From: Planctomycetaceae bacterium
GTDB taxonomy: Bacteria > Planctomycetota > Planctomycetia > Planctomycetales > Planctomycetaceae
NCBI GenBank assembly: GCA_020638955.1
Contig: JACKHO010000001.1
Location: forward strand, 372,001 to 436,000
Reading direction: 5' to 3'
Length of the DNA: 64,000 bases
Position numbers and translations under genes: made by a program. Positions within the stretch are counted from its first letter, which is position 1. Each line of letters starts with the position of its first letter. Of the stretch, positions 51,915-61,184 are shown one piece after another. Below the pieces are notes generated by a model. It saw only the letters and a program-made list of their open reading frames with translations. It did not search any database and had not been told where the DNA came from.

Positions 51915-53216
51915 CTACGGCAATTCTTTAATTCGCAAGTTACGGAAGGAGACGTCTGTGGTGGGGTCGTGGCCTTGCAGGCTGATGTGGCCTGCTGCGG
52001 TTCGCAGGCCGCGTCGAGGGTTTTCGTCGGGTTTGCGCGTGTCTTCCCACGCGAGGACCGGGTAGCCGTTGACCCAGGTCATCATGCGGGGGCCGCTGGC
52101 GACGAGGGTTGTGGTGAACCATTCGTTGTCGTTGGCGACGACATACCGGGCGGGAATGCCGGGACGGAAAATTGCTCCTGACCCCTGGTTACTGGGGTGA
52201 TGGCGGTCGCCGTCGAAGCCGTTGTCGATTTGAACTTCGTATCCGTTCGAGGGAGCTTCTTCGGTCCCCTTGTTCAGTCGAAAGAAATAGCCGCTGTTCA
52301 GCCGTTCGGCGTGTGTTTCTGATTCCGCCTGAAGAATGAAGTCTCCGTATGTCTGGTCGGTCTCCAGAAAACCTTGGCCGTTAACGACGTGAATGGCGCC
52401 ATCGACCACGCTGAATTCACTCTTTGATCCCGGGACGGTGTGCCATCCTGTGAGGTCTTCGCCGTTGAACAGAGGATCGAGGCTCAGCGGTTTCAGCCGG
52501 ATGTCACGGAATTCAATTTTGCCGGCGTTCTTTTGCAGACCAATGAGACCGGTAGGGCGGAAGCTGTCGGTCTCGTCGGAGTAATCGAGGATTGGCTGGT
52601 CATCCAAAAAGACTTCAAACCGGCGTCCCTGGGCGAGTACGCGAAATGTTTTCCAATCGCCCGATCCCGAAATGGGGGCCTCGGTCTTTTGTCGTCCGAC
52701 AAAACTTCCGGTCAGGAATCCTGACGGATGGTCGTCCACAATGTTCAGTTCGTAACAATCGGCTGTGACTTCTTTGGGCTGCTTGGTGGTTCGCAGGAAC
52801 ACCCCGCTGTTTCCTGCGGCTTCCATGCGGAACTGTACGCGGAGTTCGTAATCGGCGAATGGCACGTGTGTGACGAGCAATCCCGTCGGACCACTGTCGG
52901 CCGTAATGGCTCCGTCTGCCACGTGCCAGTTGACTTCTTCATTGTTTGACTCCCAGCCGAACAGTGAGTGACCATCGAACAGAGTCAGCCATCCCGCCTG
53001 TTGTTCTTCTGCTGTCAGTGGGTTTTCATACGGAACTTGCGAAGCGGTGTCGGCGTCCGGGCTTTTCTTCTCGTCGCTGGCGACTGGCGTTTCTGGAGCG
53101 GGAGTTGTCTCGCCTACTTCGGGCTCCGGGGTTTCGGTTTGGACAGGTTCGGGGCCGCATCCAAAAGTGAAGGCGAGCAGAATGAGGCCGATGAATGAGA
53201 GGACGTGGCGAGGCAT
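51915..53216 (-). CDS. Lipoprotein with two DUF1080 (3-keto-disaccharide hydrolase-like) domains
   Basis: The start MPRHVLSFIGLILLAFTFGC at 53216 gives a lipoprotein signal with candidate lipid-attachment Cys20; a Glu/Pro/Thr-rich linker follows. Two DUF1080 domains follow in tandem: WLTLFDGHSLFGWESNNEEV (about 75-235), then LDPLFNGEDLTGWHTVPGSK (about 240-433). Each is a concanavalin-like beta sandwich. The family is abundant in planctomycetes and related to 3-keto-disaccharide hydrolases; sugar binding or cleavage outside the membrane is inferred. The frame upstream to 53270 is discarded. It converges with the acyltransferase gene (9 bp apart). Confidence 0.9.
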   Translation of the reverse strand: MPRHVLSFIGLILLAFTFGCGPEPVQTETPEPEVGETTPAPETPVASDEKKSPDADTASQVPYENPLTAEEQQAGWLTLFDGHSLFGWESNNEEVNWHVADGAITADSGPTGLLVTHVPFADYELRVQFRMEAAGNSGVFLRTTKQPKEVTADCYELNIVDDHPSGFLTGSFVGRQKTEAPISGSGDWKTFRVLAQGRRFEVFLDDQPILDYSDETDSFRPTGLIGLQKNAGKIEFRDIRLKPLSLDPLFNGEDLTGWHTVPGSKSEFSVVDGAIHVVNGQGFLETDQTYGDFILQAESETHAERLNSGYFFRLNKGTEEAPSNGYEVQIDNGFDGDRHHPSNQGSGAIFRPGIPARYVVANDNEWFTTTLVASGPRMMTWVNGYPVLAWEDTRKPDENPRRGLRTAAGHISLQGHDPTTDVSFRNLRIKELP

Positions 53217-53420
53217 GGCGGTAAGCAATAAGGTCAAAGCTGGCAAAGAATTCCAGCGCATACTAACCATCCCATACCGAGTTGACTATTCTCTCCGAAA
53301 TGAAATCGTGGTCCTGCCAGGCGGGGCTGTGATAATGTGTTACAGGCACTTTGCCTTTTCGTGGTCGGGTCGCCAGAATACAGATGCTGGACGTTTGAAC
53401 GTGTTGTGAGGAACAAAGAC

Positions 53421-54473
53421 GTGGAGTTGGACGACTTAATTGGTGGATGTGGCGAATGGCTGCGCGGGACGGGGCCGGAGTCTGACGTCGTCATTTCCAG
53501 TCGCATTCGACTGGCACGCAACCTCACGGACATGACTTTTCCGCCCCGGGCAGACGAACGTACCAAGGAAGACGCGGCCAATTTGCTGCGTGAGAAAATC
53601 CTCGAACTCTCCCCCGTTGCATTTATGGGATACGTCGAGGTCCAGGGGCTCTCCAAGCTGGATCGTCAATTCCTCATGGAGCGTCAACTCATCAGCCGTG
53701 AACTGGCTGATGCGAAAGGGGCTCGTGGTGTGTTCATTGGGACCAGTGAATCCATCAGCTTAATGGTCAACGAAGAGGACCATTTGCGATTGCAGGGGCT
53801 CCGCAGCGGTTTCGACTTAATGAACTGCTGGCAGGAAGTGAATCATGTCGACGACGAACTGCAGACGGGCATTTCGTTCGCCTTCAGTGATGATTTCGGC
53901 TATCTCACCTCCTGCCCGACCAACGTGGGGACCGGTATTCGCGTCAGCGTCATGCTGCACCTGCCAGCGCTGGTACTGACCAAGGAAATTCAAAAAGTGT
54001 TCCAGGCAATGCATAAAATGAGCATTGCCGTTCGCGGAATGTACGGTGAAGGGAGTCAGGCCCTGGGTGACTTCTACCAGATTTCAAATCAAACGACGCT
54101 GGGCAAGACTGAAGAACAAATTGTGCAGCGTGTGCAGCACGTCATTCCGGAAATCCTCGGTTATGAGCGTGACGCGCGGCAGGAGCTGTTGAGAAAGCAT
54201 CGTGCCCGGTTGCACGACCAGGTTTCACGTGCTCAAGGTATTCTGGGAAGTGCTCGACAGATTTCCACCGAAGAAGCAATGCAGCACCTGTCCCATGTGC
54301 GGCTGGGAATTAATCTGGAACTGCTGGACAACATCGACCTGGGGACCGTGAACGAACTCGTGATGCTCATCCAGCCAGCACATTTGCAGAAGCTGCGGCA
54401 TGAGTCGCTTGATAAGCCGGAACGCGACGCGGCGCGGTCAGCATTGTTGCGTGACAAGCTGCGGCTGAATTAG
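53421..54473 (+). CDS. mcsB: McsB-like protein arginine kinase
   Basis: 350 aa from GTG 53421, eight bases after AGGA, matching McsB's usual length. ATP:guanido phosphotransferase landmarks are DVVISSRIRLARNLTDMTF, GARGVFIGTSESISLMVNEE DH, YLTSCPTNVGTGIRVSVMLH (the catalytic Cys loop) and AVRGMYGEGSQALGDFYQIS (the arginine-phosphate recognition segment). McsB phosphorylates arginines on proteins, marking them for ClpCP degradation. In Bacillus it sits with CtsR, McsA and ClpC; none of these is adjacent here. Confidence 0.92.
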   Translation: MELDDLIGGCGEWLRGTGPESDVVISSRIRLARNLTDMTFPPRADERTKEDAANLLREKILELSPVAFMGYVEVQGLSKLDRQFLMERQLISRELADAKGARGVFIGTSESISLMVNEEDHLRLQGLRSGFDLMNCWQEVNHVDDELQTGISFAFSDDFGYLTSCPTNVGTGIRVSVMLHLPALVLTKEIQKVFQAMHKMSIAVRGMYGEGSQALGDFYQISNQTTLGKTEEQIVQRVQHVIPEILGYERDARQELLRKHRARLHDQVSRAQGILGSARQISTEEAMQHLSHVRLGINLELLDNIDLGTVNELVMLIQPAHLQKLRHESLDKPERDAARSALLRDKLRLN

Positions 54474-54643
54474 AGAGAAAGTTGACTCTCCACGGCGGAG
54501 GCTGTGTAGAAATTCACCCGCATTCTGGTGGGTTACGTCCGCCGTTTTGCAAATGAGTCCGTTGTCGACACATTGGGTGATGTGGGTGATCTACCAGTCT
54601 GAGAGAGACGGACTCCACCCACCCTGCGAATTGATTGGCGCAT

Positions 54644-54668
54644 CACAGGCAAGAATGTCTGTGCCACC
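54644..54668. repeat. Dispersed palindrome family B, copy 4
   Basis: CACAGGCAAGAATGTCTGTG plus CCACC, two bases different from the other copies, next to the stop of the following gene. Confidence 0.75.
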
Positions 54669-54686
54669 AGAACCCGGAGTCGAGTC

Positions 54687-55160
54687 TTACAGCTCTTCGT
54701 CTTCGTCAAAATCGAACTCTTCAAATTCGAAGTCGTCGTCGGCTGTGTCGAACATTTCTCCGTCGTCAGAGTCATCAAAAGCCTCTGCGCTGCCGTCATC
54801 TTCCATGGTAAAGACTTCACTGTCCCCGTCATCTTCGAACGGCTCGTCGTCTGCCGGTACGAATGTTTCAGGTTCCTTCTTGGCAGGGGCAGCGTCTTTC
54901 TTGGGAGGCGCTTTTGTGGCTGGCGCGGCGGCAACACCGCCACGCTGATGTCCGAAGAACAGCAGCAAATAGAAGGGGAAGAGGATGATGATAATTGCCA
55001 TTACCAATAAGGTAAGGGTCACAAACTTGAGGAATGGCGGCATGTCGGCGAGGTTGTTCAACACCGCCATCAGCATGAGGTACAGCAGGAATCCGCCTGG
55101 AATGGCAGCAACAAATGATGTGGACACAAGCTGTGTTTTGGACACGTCACTCACCTGCAA
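54687..55160 (-). CDS. Small membrane protein with strongly acidic tail
   Basis: 157 aa. Two membrane helices (FVAAIPGGFLLYLMLMAVL and LTLLVMAIIIILFPFYLLLF) are followed by an Ala/Lys/Pro linker and about 60 residues dominated by Asp and Glu (ending EFDFDEDEEL). The tail is probably cytoplasmic and disordered. No family is recognised. Confidence 0.7.
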   Translation of the reverse strand: MQVSDVSKTQLVSTSFVAAIPGGFLLYLMLMAVLNNLADMPPFLKFVTLTLLVMAIIIILFPFYLLLFFGHQRGGVAAAPATKAPPKKDAAPAKKEPETFVPADDEPFEDDGDSEVFTMEDDGSAEAFDDSDDGEMFDTADDDFEFEEFDFDEDEEL

Positions 55161-55312
55161 TAACGTCGTTTTGAAATGGGCATAGCATCCCCTTCAGGTG
55201 TTGTCGTTCCCAGAACGACCCGATGCTTACCCAATTTACCGCATCGGGGGGAGATCGCAACAGGCTGTTGGGCCGTTTTCGCTACGACCCGTTCAACCTG
55301 CACACCATGACA

Positions 55313-55816
55313 TTAGAGACGCCTCCAGCCGGAATGAACTTCCTTAAGTGTTTGAGCCACAACGCAGTAGCGTTCTGCGAGTTCAACCGCCTTGGCCAGT
55401 GTGGCGTCAGGGGCGTCGCTGCGAATGCGGAATTCGACTTCGACCTTGGTGAATCCTACCGGGGTTGAACGGTCGACGCCGAGTGTGCCGCGGAAGTCGA
55501 GAGTTCCCCGTGCTTCGACTTCGGCCGCTTCAATGGGAATGGACATGGCGGTGCAAACGGCGGCAAACGTGACACCCGCACAGCCAATGAGGGCTTCGAG
55601 CATCATTTCCGCGGCGCAGGCGAAGGTGCCATCACCGCCTGCCATGGGATGCATTCCTGGAGTACAGGAGGCCCCACTTTCGCGACGCACGTGGACAGCA
55701 ATTTGTTCGATGTCCAAATCACCGCAGGCAATTAGTGTGGCCACAGCGGACTCCGGGGTGCTGCGGTACTGGTCCTTGAGTGGAGCCTGGAGTGCCTTGA
55801 GTTCGTCTGCATTCAT
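55313..55816 (-). CDS. OsmC-family peroxiredoxin-like protein
   Basis: 167 aa from ATG 55816. The two family cysteines lie in EALIGCAGVTFAAVCTAMSI and LAERYCVVAQTL, the positions used for thiol-dependent reduction of organic hydroperoxides. Other parts fit the OsmC fold (VEFRIRSDAPDATLAKAVEL). The frame upstream to 55936 is discarded. It should be a cytosolic detoxification enzyme; the exact substrate is unknown. Confidence 0.88.
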   Translation of the reverse strand: MNADELKALQAPLKDQYRSTPESAVATLIACGDLDIEQIAVHVRRESGASCTPGMHPMAGGDGTFACAAEMMLEALIGCAGVTFAAVCTAMSIPIEAAEVEARGTLDFRGTLGVDRSTPVGFTKVEVEFRIRSDAPDATLAKAVELAERYCVVAQTLKEVHSGWRRL

Positions 55817-56053
55817 AATTGATTTGTCGGCAAATGGAATGATGGAAGTCGCGAATGAGTTTCTGAGTTGGGAAGTGTGTCGATGAGCACGTGTGCGCAT
55901 CAAGTCACTTCGTCTCGGGATTTGCTGTTTCTTCAAGTGAGAATTGCTCGCTCGAAGGTACGCGCAGCTTGACCACCGGGCTCTCCTCCGTAAACTCCGT
56001 TACAGAGTTTCACTCAGTCGCCAGTGAAGCTCGAAACGAGCCCGCCGAGCACA

Positions 56054-57121
56054 ATGAATATCCCGCCGTACACTGAGTTCCGTTCCATGAAGCCGAGCCA
56101 GTTGGCTCCTTTTCTGCGGACGGAAGATTCCCGCATCCAAAGTCTCATTTTCGCGCAGCAGTTCAGCCGGGATTTGATTGAGCGACTCGTTCGCTGTGCT
56201 GATCAGTGCCGGTCGCTCATGCTCGACCGTGAGGGGGCTCGATTCCTGAAGTCGCGACTCGCCGACAAAGCCGTCGCACTCTACTTTCCACAATGTTCGA
56301 CGCGAACCTTCACCTCATTCTCGTTTGCTGCACAGTCACTCGGCATGATGGTGGAAGAAATTCGGGATACGGAACTCTCCGCCATGTACAAAGGAGAGTC
56401 GGAACTCGACATGCTGCTCACCCTGTCGACGCTCGCCGATGCGGTTGTCATGCGGCAAATGGATGCCGAGGTGGGACTCACCCTGGCATACGAAATTCGT
56501 AAGCGGGGAATGCAGACGAAAATCATCAATGCCGGAAGCGGAGCCGACCAGCATCCTACTCAAGCACTGCTGGAACTCTACACCCTGCTCTCGCACTTCC
56601 GGGAAACGGCCGCTGAGTTTGGTGACCATCCCAAGACGGTTTCCTTCGTCGGCGACTTGAAACGCTCACGGACGGCCCGTTCCTTGTGCTACCTGCTGGG
56701 GAACTATCCGAAAATCAAGCAGGTCTTTGTGGCGCCGGCTGAGTTGCAGATGGAGTCGGACCTGCTCGGGTATCTTGACGAATGCGAAGTGGCGTATGAA
56801 TGCCTGGAATCGCTGGACGACGTCATTGGCGAATCAGACGCGATCTACATGATGCGGATTCAGGACGAATACAGTGCGACGTCTGAAGAATTGCGACGAC
56901 GTTATGAGCAGTATCACCTGCCGGTTGAAAAGTTGAACCGCATGAAGTCGACGGCCTGCATTCTGCACCCCCTGCCCCGTCGTGCGGAAATCCCAATCGA
57001 AATCGATTATGACAGCCGCGCCAAGTACTGGGACGCCGTCCGATGCGGAAAGCACATGCGCATGGCCCTGCTGCTGCACATGTTTGGTCGGGACGACATT
57101 AGCTCTGCGAGTCTGTTTTAG
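56054..57121 (+). CDS. pyrB: Aspartate carbamoyltransferase, catalytic subunit (divergent)
   Basis: 355 aa. Carbamoyl-phosphate loop STRT (82-85), HPTQ (167-170, in DQHPTQALLELYTL) and HPLPR near residue 305 are the family landmarks. The enzyme makes carbamoyl-aspartate from carbamoyl phosphate and aspartate, the second step of pyrimidine synthesis. The loop reads YFPQCSTRTFTSFSF instead of the usual STRTR-SFE, so Arg and Glu of the consensus are replaced; other residues are retained. Transcarbamylase of another substrate is possible. ATG 56054 is preferred; 56087 is an alternative. It is not clustered with other pyr genes. Confidence 0.85.
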   Translation: MNIPPYTEFRSMKPSQLAPFLRTEDSRIQSLIFAQQFSRDLIERLVRCADQCRSLMLDREGARFLKSRLADKAVALYFPQCSTRTFTSFSFAAQSLGMMVEEIRDTELSAMYKGESELDMLLTLSTLADAVVMRQMDAEVGLTLAYEIRKRGMQTKIINAGSGADQHPTQALLELYTLLSHFRETAAEFGDHPKTVSFVGDLKRSRTARSLCYLLGNYPKIKQVFVAPAELQMESDLLGYLDECEVAYECLESLDDVIGESDAIYMMRIQDEYSATSEELRRRYEQYHLPVEKLNRMKSTACILHPLPRRAEIPIEIDYDSRAKYWDAVRCGKHMRMALLLHMFGRDDISSASLF

Positions 57122-57156
57122 ATCGTCGCCAACAGAGTTGCTCGTCTAGGCTGTTG

Positions 57157-57202
57157 GGTTGAGATGGTTGAGTGTGGCTTTGCCACGGTTGAGATGGTTG
57201 AG
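57157..57202 (+). repeat. Direct-repeat cluster around a small palindrome
   Basis: GGTTGAGATGGTTGAG occurs at 57157-57172 and again at 57187-57202, flanking GTGGCTTTGCCAC. The centre matches the palindrome at 50631. Confidence 0.65.
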
Positions 57203-57261
57203 AATTGCGTAACGCACCATTCTACTTAATGCGGACTTCACTCAACCTGCGAAGATCTGCT

Positions 57262-58401
57262 CTAGCCGGTGATGCACAAGTTATCCCGGTGCACCACGGC
57301 TGCGGCGGGAGCATCATTGGTATTCAGGATGGATGGCAAATCGACGCTTTGCTTGCCGGCGATGCGCTGGACGGTTTCGGAGTCGTAGTTGCTCAGGCCA
57401 CGGGCGAACTCTTCTCCGTCGGGGGTCACAATGGAAACCAATTCGCCGGTTTCGAATCCCCCCTCGACGCCAGAAATTCCAATGGGGAGTAGCGAACGTC
57501 CGTCGTGTTTGAGTGCTTTGACCGCGCCGCTGTCGACGCGAATACGGGCGCGGGGATTCACCGTGAAGCCAATCCAGCGTTTCCAGGCAGGAATCATGGG
57601 ACCTTTGGCGAGAAACAGCGTGCCGACATCTTCGCCGCCGAGAATACGGTCGACAATTTGAGGCATGCGTCCGTCGGCGATGAAAACACATTCGCCAACG
57701 GCGGTGGCCGTGCGAACGGCCTGCAACTTCATTTGCATGCCGCCAGTACCGCGTGAGCTTTTGGTGTTGGCCGCCAGTCCGAGCAGCGTGTCATCCCATT
57801 TGTCGACGACAGGAATTCGTTTCGATTCAGGCTCGCGGGGATCACCGTTGTAGAGACCGTCGGTAATCGACAGGATGATGAGGAGCGGATCTTCCAGCAG
57901 GTTGGTGACCATAGCCGCCAGCCGGTCGTTGTCGCCAAACTTGATTTCGGTGACGCTGACGGTGTCGTTTTCGTTCACAATGGGGACCACGCCGTACTCG
58001 AACAGCGTGTTAATGGTATTGCGTACGTTCAAATAGCGCTGGCGGCTGCGGAAGTCGTTGGCGGTGAGCAGCATTTGGGCGGCGTGGTAGCCGTGTTTGC
58101 GGAAGGCGTCGTCATAGACTCGCATGAGTCGGGCCTGTCCGGTGGCCGCTGCGGCCTGCAGATGTGGCAAATCAGTTGGTCGTTGTTTCAGTCCGAGCAG
58201 TCCCATCCCGGCACCGACGGCTCCGCTGGAGACAATGACCACGCGGCGGCCTGTTTCCCGAATGCGGTGGACCTGCTCCACGAGGGCGGCAATCCGCTCT
58301 TCGTCCAGCGTGTCGTCGTCGCGCGAGAGCACGTTGGTACCGCATTTGATGACAATGGTACGCGCAGTTTCAACAACTTCGCGCCGGGCAAGGCTGAACA
58401 T
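57262..58401 (-). CDS. proB: Glutamate 5-kinase
   Basis: 379 aa with an amino-acid-kinase domain and C-terminal PUA domain. Landmarks are ARTIVIKCGTNVLSR (start of nucleotide/substrate site), VVIVSSGAVGAGMGLLGL, PIVNENDTVSVTEIKFGDND (the ENDTV loop binding glutamate) and RGTGGMQMKLQAV. The PUA region begins near RIRVDSGAVKALKHDGRSLL. It phosphorylates glutamate in the first step of proline synthesis and is usually feedback-inhibited by proline. proA is not adjacent. It converges with pyrB. Confidence 0.95.
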   Translation of the reverse strand: MFSLARREVVETARTIVIKCGTNVLSRDDDTLDEERIAALVEQVHRIRETGRRVVIVSSGAVGAGMGLLGLKQRPTDLPHLQAAAATGQARLMRVYDDAFRKHGYHAAQMLLTANDFRSRQRYLNVRNTINTLFEYGVVPIVNENDTVSVTEIKFGDNDRLAAMVTNLLEDPLLIILSITDGLYNGDPREPESKRIPVVDKWDDTLLGLAANTKSSRGTGGMQMKLQAVRTATAVGECVFIADGRMPQIVDRILGGEDVGTLFLAKGPMIPAWKRWIGFTVNPRARIRVDSGAVKALKHDGRSLLPIGISGVEGGFETGELVSIVTPDGEEFARGLSNYDSETVQRIAGKQSVDLPSILNTNDAPAAAVVHRDNLCITG

Positions 58402-58539
58402 GGTTGCAAATGGAAGGACGAAAAGGCACCAAACGAAGCAGGATCATGACCAGAAAGCATTCTGCCGTAAAGAGACGTTGGCCTGACAGCCTCTTTGCAA
58501 CCTCAGTATTCGGGGTTGAATTCGATCGGAAACGAACGA

Positions 58540-58565
58540 AGCCCGGTCGGATGTTCGACCGGGCT
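58540..58565 (-). terminator. Hairpin, probable terminator of the LEPR-XLL gene
   Basis: A perfect 10-bp stem AGCCCGGTCG / CGACCGGGCT with a six-base loop, 31 bp beyond the stop of the minus-strand gene. The following T-rich stretch is weak, so termination is likely but not proven. Confidence 0.6.
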
Positions 58566-58595
58566 TGTCAATAAGTAACCTGATTTGGTGACAAA

Positions 58596-60758
58596 TCAGT
58601 TACCAGCACCACGTTCGATGATGCTGCTCGTGCCACCTGCGAGGATGTTCACGCCCACGTTGTCGCCTACGATGACGTCGGCAGTGAGGGTGATGTTACC
58701 ACCCGCATTGATGCTGCCTCCGGACGTAAGAGTGAGCCGGTCGTTTAATCCGTTGGCATCTGTTCCAACGATCCAGCTAACGTCATTGAGTACCGTAATG
58801 GGCTGAGTGATGAAGTTCGTGCTGCCAGAAATGACGCTCAGGTTGTTCAGAGGAGTCGTTCCTCCAATTGCACTCGTAAATGTCGTACGCGCCAGGCCGC
58901 TGTTGATGTTCAGCGTGGCGGTCCCATTGATGGTGCCGCTGAACTGCATCAGGTTTGTGACTGCTCCGCCACTTGAGACGTTCACAGTGCTGCCAAGAAT
59001 ACCCAATAATACCGGGCCGATGATGTTCACGCTGCTTGACGACACGATATCGCCTCGCAAAGTACTTGACGTAGTCGCCCTGAGAACAACGTCAGCTGCG
59101 TCAACACCACGTATATCGATAAATCCAGCAGTATTGACGCCACTGCCATCGATCAGGAACCTGCCAGCACCTGCAACGTTTCCATTCAGGAAGACGTCGT
59201 TTAAGGCGCCGCCATTGCCCCGAAAGATCATGTCGAAGCCGTTACCAGTAACATTACCTGTGAAACTGATTTGACTTCCTGCACCGGCCTTGAACAGTGT
59301 GTTGCCGGTCAGGTTCAGGCTGCCGGTGACGTACGCATTGCCGCCGAAGCTGGTAATGCCACCGTTCAGGTTGACGGCCCCGAACAAGTCAACTGTTCCT
59401 TGAGCCGTGACAGCGGATGCATGGTTGAAATTAAGGGTGTCGGCGTGAGCTGTAATGCTGGCGAAGGCGGAGCCCACGCCGTCATTAAACGTGACTGTTG
59501 AGCCAGTCGCACTGACGATGAGATTGTTGGCACCCCAGAATCCTACGCCAATGTTGCCGGTGACATTCAACGTTCCACCGGCTGTTAGTTTTTCAATTCG
59601 CACGTCGCCAGTGCCAACGGCTGCGCCAATACCGCCGAAGCTGAGCGAGTTGTTGGCTCGCAACGTCAGTGTGCCGGCGTTTTGCTGAATGGTATCGCCA
59701 ATGACGATGTCTTGGGCAGCCAGCACGAGTGGAGCTCCCACATCCACGCTACCTGTCAGCACGGTGTTGTCACCGTCCGTACCGACGGTCAGTGTTGTGG
59801 TGTCGGCCGAACCGATGGTCACAGAAGTAAATCCCGGCTGAATGAAGTTCAAGTCGTCCGCCGTGAACGACTGAATACCGGCGGTGCTGCGGCGAATGGT
59901 CAAATCAGCCGTGCCGTTCAGGTTTCCCTGTGGGATGAACAAATCGGCCTGGAAATCCATGTTTCCGCCGTTAACAGTCACAGCTTGCGCTCGGACCGTG
60001 CTACCCGTCGCGTTGAGCGTCGTCAATGCCGCTCCACCGCCAATTGCACCATCGAAGTGCACGACACCACCAACAACGGTCAGGGCTTGCATTCCATCGA
60101 TGGTCTGCTCGAAGGTCACCGCGCTAGTTCCGGCGTCGACAGTTGTGGCACCATTCAGAGTTACACCTGACGTACCTCCAATCGTTATGTCACGATTGCT
60201 GGTAAAGATGTCGCCGCCGAGATTGATATTCTCGCCGCGGACAATGACGTTGCTTGACGCCACTCGATTTCCTGCGGTGCCAATGTCACCATTAATGTTG
60301 ATGGTGTCGGTACCTTCGCCGGCGTCATTGAAAACGGTGAGCCCCTCTGCACCGTTGCGCCATGAGTTGATCGTTACAGAGTCATCACCTTCGTTGGGGT
60401 TGATTTCCAGGCGGTTGAACGCCGCAACGGCTGTGGGGTCGAAGGTTACAATGTTTGCGGCTGGATTGGTGTCGAAGCCGGACAATCCGCCAATGGCATT
60501 GATGGCGGTGCCTGTTGTGTCCGTAATGGTGTAGTTTGTGCCATCGAATGCCACTGTGAAGTCGTTTACTTCAGCTCCGCCGCCAAGCAGGATGCGCTGT
60601 TGAGCCGCGATGAGATTCAAGTTCGACAAAAGTGTCCTGTCTTCGAGACGTTCACTGTTGCGAAGACGCGACTGAGACCTGCGACGTGCCGAGAACAAGA
60701 TGTTGCCGAGTCCATGGACCAAGCGACCAAGAAATGTACGGGGTGAGGGGGAACTCAT
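58596..60758 (-). CDS. LEPR-XLL surface protein, beta-helical repeats
   Basis: ATG 60758 has GGAG eight bases upstream. The N-terminus is basic (ARRRSQSRLRNS) with the motif SERLEDRTLLS (about 34-44), an LEPR-XLL surface-protein signal. The rest of the 720 aa is a long series of Asn/Gly/Thr-rich short strands (NITLTADVIVGD, TLTVGTDGDNTVLTGSVD, GSLNLTGNTLF, DVRIEKLTAGGTLNV), typical of right-handed beta-helix passenger proteins. It ends SSIIERGAGN with no anchor visible. Role: surface fibre or adhesin (inferred). It shares the LEPR-XLL motif with the giant protein at 26440. Confidence 0.82.
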   Translation of the reverse strand: MSSPSPRTFLGRLVHGLGNILFSARRRSQSRLRNSERLEDRTLLSNLNLIAAQQRILLGGGAEVNDFTVAFDGTNYTITDTTGTAINAIGGLSGFDTNPAANIVTFDPTAVAAFNRLEINPNEGDDSVTINSWRNGAEGLTVFNDAGEGTDTININGDIGTAGNRVASSNVIVRGENINLGGDIFTSNRDITIGGTSGVTLNGATTVDAGTSAVTFEQTIDGMQALTVVGGVVHFDGAIGGGAALTTLNATGSTVRAQAVTVNGGNMDFQADLFIPQGNLNGTADLTIRRSTAGIQSFTADDLNFIQPGFTSVTIGSADTTTLTVGTDGDNTVLTGSVDVGAPLVLAAQDIVIGDTIQQNAGTLTLRANNSLSFGGIGAAVGTGDVRIEKLTAGGTLNVTGNIGVGFWGANNLIVSATGSTVTFNDGVGSAFASITAHADTLNFNHASAVTAQGTVDLFGAVNLNGGITSFGGNAYVTGSLNLTGNTLFKAGAGSQISFTGNVTGNGFDMIFRGNGGALNDVFLNGNVAGAGRFLIDGSGVNTAGFIDIRGVDAADVVLRATTSSTLRGDIVSSSSVNIIGPVLLGILGSTVNVSSGGAVTNLMQFSGTINGTATLNINSGLARTTFTSAIGGTTPLNNLSVISGSTNFITQPITVLNDVSWIVGTDANGLNDRLTLTSGGSINAGGNITLTADVIVGDNVGVNILAGGTSSIIERGAGN

Positions 60759-61184
60759 TGCCAAAACTCCAGGAACATGAACGTGTTAGAGAGGATAAAC
60801 TGGTCGGTGAATCAAGACGTCGCCCCCAGCATTTACACAAAGCTTAGGTCGAAATGTCTCTCTCCCCCTTCCCTTTCGTCAGGCCGCAAGTGCCGATTCT
60901 GGGACACTGAGTCATTTTTGGTCAAGTGTGACATCTGGGGAGATTGCAGGAATAATTCCAGTCGGGGAAAGTGCGTTGCGTTTCGCGACGGACGACCCCA
61001 CCCTGTAGCAGTTTCGATACAGACTCCTCACCGCGCCATGCCTGAATAACAATCGATGCGCTGGAGAGGGGAGTCCCCGAATTCAGGCACCGAACGGAAG
61101 AAACCGGTCTCGTCACGGTTTCCGAAACCCGTATATTCGAAGGCGAAGCAGACCACGAATTGTGTTTGTAACGGGAGCGCGCTG
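60759..61184. other. Divergent intergenic region
   Basis: About 425 bases between divergent starts; promoters of both genes should lie here. A frame from 61056 continues into the following gene but has no protein character upstream of 61185. No repeat seen. Confidence 0.4.

Noticed and set aside
59682..60534. Plus-strand frames of 160-216 codons opposite the LEPR-XLL gene
   Set aside because: Antisense shadows of a repetitive Asn/Thr/Gly coding sequence; no domain and no ribosome site.
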